Shown here one piece after another: positions 54,415 through 64,000 of a DNA stretch of 64,000 nucleotides. The translations under genes were made by a program, and so were the position numbers. The notes beneath the pieces were generated by a model. That model worked only from the letters and a program-made list of their open reading frames with translations, was not told where the DNA came from and did not search any database. Within the stretch, counting starts at the first letter, position 1. Each line of letters starts with the position of its first letter. The DNA comes from Aphis gossypii (Eukaryota > Arthropoda > Insecta > Hemiptera > Aphididae): the NCBI RefSeq assembly GCF_020184175.1, contig NC_065530.1, positions 76,113,260 through 76,177,259 of the forward strand, read 5' to 3'.

Positions 54415-57400
54415 GTGATCTTTTCGATAAATACTGTTGTCGTTACGAATTTGCCTAATCGCTTCAAAAACAGAGATTTTAAGTAGTAGTTTGAAAATAA
54501 AATCACCATTCCATTGTAAAACTTATCTTTGTTTAATATAAATAGTCCTACGCGAGTTTGTTTGCATTGTTCCAGAGATGAAAACCATTGACTTGAATAA
54601 TAATTAACTGTAGTATTGTATAATACGATGATCCACTACTAATAAACGCACACGATGTTTTATGAAGAGACGATATTATAAATTAACTCGCATATTTTTG
54701 TCAACTATACGTCCTCCACATCAGATTTAATAATAAAACACTCTACATTACACTCTATTTTACATATTTTTAAACGACAAAAATTCTTTATCATATTAAT
54801 TAGTATATTTAATTGGAAATTAGCTGGCCTACAAAAGTGGTTCAACAATTTGAATAGTTATTAGTTATCTGAAACCTAGTTATTTTTTTTTTATATATAT
54901 AATATAAAATTAAATTGTAAAAATATTTTCGTTTGTTTATACGTTAAAATCAGATGGCATATTGATAAAATTATTATGTATAATATATTAAAAATTTCAC
55001 TGTGATAAAAGAATACCTACTCGAATACCAAAGCCGACGGATTAAATCTCTGCGAGTGCAGAAGTCTTTGATGTTACCTTCAATAGCTAATAGCGATACA
55101 CTAAAAAAAAAAAACAAACACAATCCATTGTACGTATAAACATAATGTTTAGAAAAACATAAACGCACGTCAACATCAGGTGGATAATAACATAACAACC
55201 GTAATAACATTATAATCGAGTATCGTTGGAGGGGTTTTAGATTTTGACTTAGCGCTCGAATTAACTTTTCACCGGTTGTAGGTGGGGGTGGTGATGATGC
55301 AGTTCGGGAAACAGGGTATAACTCGAAAACCTTGGTTTCTTACCCTTAAACTTTCATTAAAGCGTATGAAAATTACGGTTTTCCGCCAACGCGGAATTAG
55401 TTACAAAATAACATTATTGAGAACCGTTATCGATTTAACGTGGCGAACGTTCGACGTTGGTAATAATATTATTATTTATTATAACAATAATTTATAATAT
55501 ATTATTATCTCTACTGTGTGGTAAAAGTTTATAATCCAACAACAATTGTGTGTTTCATGTACTTCAAAATAACATTTTCGCTGACGAGCGTTCAAAATGT
55601 GTACTATACATGTACCTTGCCTGCTACAATATTATTTGAATCACGACTCGCACCACATATCGTTTAAAATATGTTTATTTATTAACAGGCAATATTATGC
55701 ACTTTGTAAATAATAAAAAAAAAAATAAAATGAAAATAGTTTAGCATGACAGTTTTCAATGAGAAGCCGTCTCTGCCATTGGTGTCACTTGACTTAGAAT
55801 TGTGTTTCTATTGTTGAAAGTTAATAGGTAGGTAAGTACATTTTTGTTGTTTAAGAGATTTGAGGTAGTTCTAGTTAGAATGAAAATTCATGAGTCAATA
55901 ATATTATGATTCAAAGTCAATGACGAAACTTGACATAATTTGATTAATCTCTAACGAGATGGAAATACAGTACACATAGTGTGATTTGTCTTAATAGAGA
56001 TGACATATTTTGGCTACTGAACAAAGAGTTATTGTTAGGTATCAACATTTGCCAGTAACGGGTAACTTTATTCTTCAATTAAATTATTATTTGTATTAGA
56101 AAATATAAATACAGGATATTGTGAAATGATAACGTAAAAATGTATGTATTTCAAAATCGTAATTATGTGTTATTAAAATTTTGTATGGCTCACATCACTA
56201 TTAGTTTTATTTATTTATTTTAATTATTGATAAATTTGATGTTGACTAAAATAGACTATTGTCGTAATACTGTTTTTATAGTGTCTCCACCGTATGATTT
56301 ATAAACACAATTTAAAAAACATATGTTATACCCAAAACTAAATCTGTGGGATTTATCGATAAAATTAGAAATATTGGTAATTCTTTATGAATATTTTTTA
56401 CGTCTATCTAAATTGTTTCATTGTTCAAATTGAATATGCTTGTATTACTTACTTTCTCAAAACTTTTATTAAATTAATGCTTACTGTATAAACTATCATA
56501 GTTATTTTTCCAATTTTATTACCTAAGTAATCTATTTTTATTACTGACCGTAGAAAAAAAAAACTTAGTTAATTAAAATCTTTAAGTTAATCATATTACA
56601 ATATACAATTTTAGCAATTTTATATAACTTCTGGACATTGTAGAAAGCGCACAAATTGTATACTTTGACCCTAACATAAATATATTATGTATGTATTAAG
56701 TGTATTTTAAGAAGTAAATTAAATAGTGAATAAAAATCACGTTGATAATGTATGTTAAATTTTACAGTGTGCACTATTTTAAAATGTGTAAATATAGGCT
56801 ATTTATTAATATTTTGTTTAGTTTGTAAATTTAGTTGTAAAGACTACGTAAATAGTGTCTAAATAATAAAAGAATAAACTAGATTTTTACAACCGTGGGT
56901 AAAAAAAATCTTTGTCAAATTTACTGAACTCAATTTTATATATATATACGTAAATATTATCTTAATGCATTTATAATAGTGGTTTCATTTAAAATAATAT
57001 GACGGTGCTATTATTGTTAGAATATATATTATTATTTATTTTATTAAATATATAGTTTTATAGATATGATTATATAGGCATATTTTAATAACACTGTAAC
57101 ATTATTATATTACATACAGTACAGTGTCATTGAATGAGATGTCATGTATTTAATTGAAAAATATTAAGAAAATGATGTGTACAGAATATATTTTGTGTTA
57201 AAATAATAAAATAATTTTTGCACATATTACAATTATTTAAATTCATAATATTTTCTTAGACCAGTTATTATTATAACTATAATATTATATTATATTAGCT
57301 ATTATGTTAGGTTATTATATTATAAAATATTTTCTATTTCTAGTGAATCGTACTAAATTCTTTTTTTTATTCTAAAAACATTTTAGGTATTTAAAATTCA

Positions 57401-60118
57401 CCAGTTTGCTTCTTTGTCTCTTTAAAATTCTTTGTGATCCTTATTCCGTAGTATTAATATTTTATGTTTAATGTTGAACTATACGAAACTTTGAAAACAA
57501 TTTATAAACTCTATTTGGTTTTGATATGAATCTAAATTAAATTACTTATGAGTAGGTGTTCCATGTATAATATAATGTTATATACATTAATAAGTAAACT
57601 CTATAAGACCTCCATAATATAAAATACTGCCAAGAGGTTTAGTCGTTCACGTTGAATGAGTTTCGACGCGAATTGTCTCAGCTCCACTGACCATTTAATC
57701 AAATAGTTGTAGTTCATGCGGAAATAGTGGAAGTTGTTTTCCGCCTACCATTTATTATATTTTTGTTTAAAAATATATCAATCAAACCGTAATAGACATT
57801 CGATTGTAATATAATAATAATATTATAATGTTCAATTATAATAATAATATGGATAAGTCTGAAGTATAACAACTGGACTTCCAATCAAATATAAATATCA
57901 TTAACTTCCTATATAAAACTTAATTTAAGATAATTTAATATTGTAAAAACAATTTAAGCTTATGTCCTTATAGATCCTGGTGTTATTTAGGAAAATATTT
58001 AATATAATATCCTGGAAACATTAATGTTATTAATGATATTATGATAATATATAAGCCTCACACTGTCAGATTCATTATTATTATTAGGCATGCTTATGAG
58101 TTATGATAATGCATGCGATAATATCGTAATACGGTAGCCAGTAAAAAATTGTTGTCGGCACAATGTCGTGTCTCGTTTACAAAACATATCATCGACTTTT
58201 CGGTTCAAGACTTTTTCCCTTTAAATTGTTTACTTCTAATTTGTTATTAAATATTTTACCGTTCAAAATGTTTTACCTATGCTATCTGTGTTAGAATTTT
58301 CAATAATCGTTATTCGTAATGGGTAGGTGAACGCAATTTGAGCACAATATTACAATATTTTTATAGTATTTTTATTTAGTTTTGTATAAACTATGTATCA
58401 CTATAGATCATTTTTCGAAAATTTTCTTTTTAAATATATGTAATTAGAACAACCTATTCGATTTCTGCATATTTCAGTATGTAATTATTAGGAGTGTTAA
58501 AAATGTCTGGTTGCAATGTTTTAAGCAAATAAAAATAATATTATATAAAAAATATAATAATAAAAATAATACATACTAAAATATAGAAAATTTAAAAAGA
58601 AAGAAAGACAGAAAGAAAATTTAAATAATTAGGTTTGTTATCTAAGTCGGTTGTTTTTGTTTTCGAAATGTTGGTTCATGAAGCAACAGACACGATAGAC
58701 AAAAATCGAGTAAGAACCTCAAAAATGATTTTGGAGTAAATAGGTACATTTATCACGAGTATTTACGTTTGTATAATAATTTCGACATTGTCAATCTTAG
58801 TGTCAAATTCAGATCAGAATAATTTCACGAACTACTCATTTTAAACAACTTTCATGAGTCCAATCTCACTGTTTAATCCATCGAATGGATTGAAAAAATG
58901 TCATCTATATAAGCGCGTACAGTATTTACTTTTCACATGTGAGTGTGGGATAGCTCCACTATTTCTTATACACCTAGTTGCACAACAACTAATGATCACG
59001 TCTTTCTATGCTTACGTTTGTACAATCCGCGCTCGCCTACTTAGCAGATTGACTATAATATTTAATTCCTTGACAACGGTCGATATTGAATCCTTTTAAA
59101 CAATCACGATGCACTAAGTTAATTGACGTCGTATCTAACACATCGTTCGACGTATGTACCCAAAGTCCTTTTCACCCTAACCACTCCCATGGAAATTCAA
59201 GTTGCACATGTCATAATTGGCAGGTGTTATAAAGTCTGTCTATTTATCTGATTGAAGTAATATTGTATTATCGATCTTCTATCTTGCTGTGTGGTGAACG
59301 AAATTTGAAATATGTTCCGTGTCGATGACGTCCATCATTGTGTATCTGAATACAGCACTCGTATTATACATTCCGTTTTGGCACAAAATTTAAATCTCGA
59401 TTATGACTAATATTAATAGGTGATTATTAGGGCTTAGGTTTTAAAACATAATAAGCAACAAAAAAATCATGTGATTGTTTTAAATAAGCAAAAAGAAACA
59501 TATTTATTTCCTTTAAAGCAAGATAAAAATTATCATGAAATAGTTATAAAAAATAAAAATAAAAATTTGAAAAATTAATGATAAAAAAAAATAATTAACT
59601 ACCATGTATTTTCCTAAATTTCTAGGAAAGAAACTGACTCTATTATCTGTTAAAATAATTTTATACATAGAAAACGAACTCTCTGCATTTTTCAAATTTT
59701 AAATGGTCGATATCGATTTTATAGGCATAATAATCATATTATAGGTACTGTAGGCTATATGTAGATCGATAATTTATTAGCTTAATACATTTCAAAATTA
59801 AGCTGCTAACACGAAAACAATAATTATCTAATATATACATTTAGTCCGTTTTATGGTGTTTTACATTTCTTATTATTAATTGTTTGTTTTATTAAAATAG
59901 CATAATAAACATATAAAAATCAACAGCAGGAATAATTGAAAAAAAAAACAATGAAAATGTATTTACATTAAAAAAATCAAAAATAAATTGTTTTATTTAG
60001 AACCAGAATGACGTAAAACGAATTTATGTATAAAAAATAGATTCCATCTCATATATAAAAAAGAAGCATATGCTTTTAAATTCGAGCACTAGTTATTATA
60101 ATTATTTTTGTTAAAACA
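54415..60118. other. AT-rich non-coding DNA
   Basis: No supported gene. GC-richer patches at 55230-55460 (a 71-codon + frame with no known domain), 57630-57750 and 58854-59170 lack splice-site pairs or recognisable motifs. The rest is low-complexity sequence. Confidence 0.5.
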
Positions 60119-60149
60119 ATTATTATTATTATTATTATTATTATTATTG
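60119..60149. repeat. (ATT)n microsatellite
   Basis: About ten uninterrupted ATT units. Confidence 0.9.
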
Positions 60150-60872
60150 ATATAATCTAATTAAGATATTATTTGAATAATTTTGATAAAAATATGTAAT
60201 GCTACTACACTATGACTGTAATAAAATTTAAATTATAATTTGATTTTGATTTCATTAAATTTAATTGGCCTAACATTGTTAGTATATCGGCATTTGTAAT
60301 GATTTGTATTATTATTCCACTAATTGAATTTATTATTTTTATCCAGTTAAGTATGTTATTTTTATTCTTAATAAATATTTTTGAAAAGTACTTGTCAGAA
60401 TTTTAAATATTTTCTTTGACTAAAGCTGTTTTGTAACACGGTTTATAAATAAATGGGCTTTATAGATTTGATCATCAATTCGATAGGACTTCCTTGTTAA
60501 ATTTAAATAAAAAAATATTGTTTCATCAAGGTATAATATGATGTACTACGAATTTTACTGACTTCTTCGAATTTTTTATAATATCTGTACTTACGCTAAT
60601 GGTTCAGCACTAGACAAAAAAAAAAATAAAATATATGTTATATATGTTATAATGAGTTGTGTTCAAACAATTAATCGACAAATACTTGCCCAAATAATTA
60701 TTGTTTTTAAATCGACAGAGTTGTCTTAAATAATTATTTTTGTAACATCAAAGATTGTTTTTGGTTAAAATTATAAACCTACAAATCCAATCGTTTTTAA
60801 AAATGTAATAAATTCTATCCCAGCGAGTTCTTTGTATCTGAGTGGATTGTAATTTTATTTTGTTGAGTTTAT
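60150..60872. other. AT-rich non-coding DNA
   Basis: Nothing is recognised in this interval before the GC island at 60873. Confidence 0.55.
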
Positions 60873-60964
60873 TTATACTCTACCAGTAATAGCCAAAGAC
60901 CCTCGTAGAACCACCAGAATACCTATTGACTGAGTTTGCAATCTATAACCGTATTTATAGGCGT

Positions 60965-61096
60965 GGCAAAATCTTACGTTGCACGGAGACCTTTGACGGT
61001 GCTTGGAAAATTCCAGAGCCATGTAAAACGAAGACGCCCGTTGGTGGCGGGAAAATTTCAAAACACCGAACGGAGGTGCCTTATTTTGGTGCTGGT
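60965..61096 (+). repeat. Degenerate three-unit minisatellite
   Basis: Three units of about 40, 44 and 48 bases each begin with a G-run plus AAAAT (GGCAAAATCTTA, GGAAAATTCCA, GGGAAAATTTCA) and end with a GGTG-rich word. Read in the + frame opening at 60926 they give similar peptides: GKILRCTETFDGAW, KIPEPCKTKTPVGGG, KISKHRTEVPYFGAGG. The periodicity is visible but strongly eroded. Confidence 0.4.
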
Positions 61097-61379
61097 GGAG
61101 AACCAAATATCACGCACAAAGACGCTTGTCGTCGATTCTCAGCAGCGACTTCGACGGTTGCTGTTGTCGTTGACGTCTGAAACCGTCCTTTCTATTACCA
61201 CATTTATTTCGCTGACGCTTCCTTGTTTGGTTTATTTTTAGTTTGCATCGTAGTAACTGAATTTATGAATATAATAAAATCATGTTTTTACCGAACGCGC
61301 TGATCGATGGTGCGAGTTTGCACGTGATGCACCTAACTTGTTGCAATCGGTGCATACAAGACCCGCGATCTACATGACA

Positions 61380-61440
61380 TATAGCTCAGGGTAGTGCACG
61401 GCCGATGGAAAGTTAGTGGACCAGTTAGGTTCCAGCCTCC
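61380..61440 (+). other. tRNA-like A-box/B-box pair (weak)
   Basis: ATAGCTCAGGGTAGTG at 61381 resembles a polymerase III A-box and GGTTCCAGCCTCC at 61428 a degenerate B-box, 47 bases apart. The D-stem does not pair properly and no acceptor stem is apparent, so this is not a tRNA. A SINE-like or chance origin is possible. Confidence 0.15.
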
Positions 61441-61545
61441 TCCCGAGACGTCAACCGTGCAGCGTTCATTAGCGACAATCAGCGTACCAGAACGTGTGAC
61501 CGTCTGTAAAGCTCGTACATGCAATGTCGTAAACATCGACCCAAA

Positions 61546-63569
61546 ATAATATTTAATAGATAATTATTATACTAGTAATCAGTAGTATCTATAAAGAAAT
61601 ACAAAATGGCAACATGCAGTATGGTGGATTTCAAACTTAAAAAAAAAAAAAACAAATTTATAGTGGAGAGAAGTTCGTAACAATATATTATTACATTCAT
61701 TACATAATTCATAAAACTATATGTATACTGTGTATGTATTTTTCTTCTTTGCTTCTCGGATAAATAAGATGTGTGTTGACTGATATAATATCTTGTAATA
61801 ATTTAATGCACAACAGCATACTCAATAAATCCTCAACCTTATTTAGAATAAGCAATAAGCATATATTATTCAAAATAATCAAATCAAATAATCACCATCA
61901 CAATGTCACAATTAAGACGTATTGTAATTTATACGTATAATATGTATAATATAATATATATGTATTCATATGTATATCATGACTTAGACATATCAGAGGT
62001 AAGCACGATTCTGGTATATTATTATTTATTCCGTGAGTTTGCATTTTTTAATAATATTCACTTCGTTTACCTACAATTTTTTATAATCAAATTTTTAGTT
62101 ACAGAAACGTTTATTAATTTTTACACGTTTTCATAATACTTCTATAATATTTTATTTGCATAACTTACATTATCATATAGTATATACAAAGAAATTTAAT
62201 TTATTCAAGAAAAAATATTACAACTAACGGAAAAATAACTTAATTCGAAGTCAAATAAAATAAAATATTATCAAATAAAAATTATAATCATTTACTTTAG
62301 GTATTGTTTATTTATTTTTTTTTTTTTGCAATGATAACAACGCTATATCTAAACTAAAAATTCCGGACAGAAATAATATTTATTTTAGTACTAAAAATAT
62401 ACACAATATTATTAATGTTAATAATATTTTACACGATTGTGCTTGAATATTTATTAAAAGCAATTATTTACCAACAATACCATAATGTAAGATATGAATA
62501 CCTCCTGTATATATATTTTTCTGGAAAGCGACTGATATTGATCCATATGCCTATAAAATATGACGTTTATATATATAGGTAATATAAACGTTTTAAATTT
62601 ATTAACAATTAGAATATTGCTTATGATATGGTCTTTGAATTAGCTTATTTCTAACACATTCATGATATCCATGCGTAATGATAACATTTTTAAATATACA
62701 ATTATTCATTTTAAAAACATAAATAAAATTAATTTTGATGATAATAGAAGAGCACGTTTTTAATTTGTATTATAATTTTTTTTTTTTTATTATCATTACT
62801 ATAGGATTATATTACTATAGTTACATAAAAAATGTATTCTAATACAAAATAGTACCTATATGTTTATATGGTATGTACAATGTGCATTGTACATTATACA
62901 AATGTATTTCACTTACCTAATTGAAATATATATGGAATTAAATTACCGCCCAGTCTTCCATATTATACAAACGTCCCCTAATGTTTAGTAGTTTTTAAAT
63001 TAATTTGAACAAAAAAGTGGTAATTATATTTTACAGTAAATAGTTATTGAATGAACTTAGAAAAATACTGTTCATTGGCATCAAATATTTCACTTTTGTC
63101 TCATATTTAGAAGAGTTTTCAAGCACAAAAAGTAAAATACGTTTAAAAATTTACAAATGTTATTGATTATTTAACACATGTTTAATTACCTATTTTACTA
63201 TGATACTAAAAAAAATTGAGACTTAACGCAAGACAATTTGATTTTTTTTCTAATTTCTTATGGTTATTCGAGTTTAACAAAGCTAATAAATTATGTATTC
63301 AATTATATAATTATTTTATATTAATACAGTATATGCGTACGATCCTCATTTTAGTTTTAAGTCCCAATTTATAAACTCATCAACCGATAAAAATATTTTT
63401 TGTAGGTATTTTTTATCTTTTCGGTGAGATGAATTATATTCTAACCGTGTCAAGTAACGTGAATTTTAAGTTTCGAAATTTTATGATTCGATATTTAATT
63501 CACGGCAAACGTTGTGTGTAGTTGAAGCTCTTGCTTATAACTTTTAAAACTAATACTTCCATAAAGCTT
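61546..63569. other. AT-rich non-coding DNA
   Basis: No gene is seen. A 77-codon + frame (61903-62136) is low-complexity. A and T tracts occur near 61640, 62318 and 62778. Confidence 0.55.
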
Positions 63570-63583
63570 CCGCTAGATGGCAG
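63570..63583 (+). promoter_or_regulatory. CTCF-like motif
   Basis: CCGCTAGATGGCAG fits the CTCF core (CCNSYAGRKGGCRS) at most positions. It is in the same orientation as a second match 66 bp downstream. Confidence 0.4.
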
Positions 63584-63635
63584 TTTAAAGTTCACCCATG
63601 GAAATCCAGTCGATGAACTTTTATAATATTTCTTT

Positions 63636-63649
63636 CACCAGATGGCGTT
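63636..63649 (+). promoter_or_regulatory. CTCF-like motif, second copy
   Basis: CACCAGATGGCGTT shares the AGATGGCR core with the upstream copy. Two same-orientation matches within 80 bp in DNA this AT-rich are unlikely by chance and suggest an insulator or boundary site, if the organism's CTCF has the usual specificity. Confidence 0.4.
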
Positions 63650-64000
63650 ATATCAATATCATTGTGGACATTAAAATCATCAACATTGCAGCTTCGCAAT
63701 CTAACGGTATAAGGATTCAATAAAACCATAACAATGTTTTAGTGAAACAGAGAGAGTTAGCGTAGTTAACATAATTCAAAATGATCAACAATAAATGAAA
63801 CAACCTGTGGCTCTATCTGCAAGTTCAACCGGCAATCCAACAGTAAAAATAATTAATATGTTAAATTATAATTTTCGATACTACTATCTACGCAGATAAC
63901 TGATGATATTATATAGATTTGAAATAGTGTCGTAGTTTTAAATATGTGACTATTTCTGTAGTTCTTTCTTGGTAACTTTTAGTGGTTATAAAAAAGCCGA
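63650..64000. other. Non-coding DNA to window end
   Basis: Less AT-skewed than most of the window up to about 63840 but without a frame or recognised motif. Confidence 0.5.

Larger units (their letters stand above)
60873..61545. other. GC-rich island, possible non-coding exons or regulatory block
   Basis: Two adjacent GC-richer blocks (about 60873-61230 and 61290-61545) are separated by a short AT-rich spacer. A T-rich, acceptor-like TTTATTTTTAG ends at about 61241. The first block stays open in several frames on both strands (76-101 codons) and holds a degenerate tandem repeat. The second has one 67-codon minus frame starting at 61536. No protein domain or known structured RNA is recognised. 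Confidence 0.35.

Noticed and set aside
55861..55880. TGAGGTAGTT, similar to let-7
   Set aside because: Similarity ends after nine bases and no hairpin is present.
1..64000. CRISPR arrays, operons, phage or symbiont genes
   Set aside because: No direct-repeat/spacer arrays, ribosome-binding-site-led gene clusters or prokaryotic-type coding density occur anywhere in the window.

Overview
The window looks like nuclear DNA from an aphid (Hemiptera, Aphididae). It is extremely AT-rich and packed with words such as AATAATATT and the palindromic TAGGTACCTA/TACCTACCTA words I associate with aphid genomes. It has long A/T runs, TA and ATT microsatellites, and scattered decayed DNA transposons. There are no operons or prokaryotic signals. 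The species assignment is inference from composition, not from a diagnostic gene.

Gene content is very low. The only convincing host coding segment is a GC-rich, CpG-rich exon on the + strand, about 35245-35792. Its strong GC third-position bias contrasts sharply with the surrounding DNA. A near-ideal Kozak context lies at 35500, and a good 5' splice site (AAG|GTCAGT) closes the exon at 35792/35793. It looks like the 5' coding exon of a gene that runs rightward and whose remaining exons are mostly or entirely outside the window. I do not recognise the protein. An initiator-like TCAGTC lies at 35075, and a CpG-rich patch at 33041-33290 may be an upstream promoter, enhancer or non-coding exon.

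Layout. 1-33,000: mostly featureless AT-rich DNA with small transposon remnants. These are a possible piggyBac-type MITE at 4134-4228, a textbook hAT MITE with 8-bp target-site duplication at 9537-9690, a hAT transposase C-terminal pseudogene at 30239-30520 on the minus strand, and a dispersed-repeat tail near 31494-31620. 33,000-36,150: CpG-rich promoter and first-exon zone. 36,150-64,000: probably the long first intron or downstream intergenic DNA. It holds a 732-bp inverted-repeat element (46908-47639), hAT-type ends (38240-38288, 45954-46347), a small mariner-type MITE (48416-48606), an AU-rich hairpin (48234-48315), GC islands at 41669-41885, 49145-49510 and 60873-61545 (the last with a degenerate minisatellite), and a pair of CTCF-like motifs at 63570-63649.

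I find no CRISPR array, rRNA, intact tRNA, intact transposon gene or evident novel molecular system. The most checkable leads are the unidentified exon, the TGATTCACC-ended repeat family seen at up to four places, and the CTCF-like doublet.
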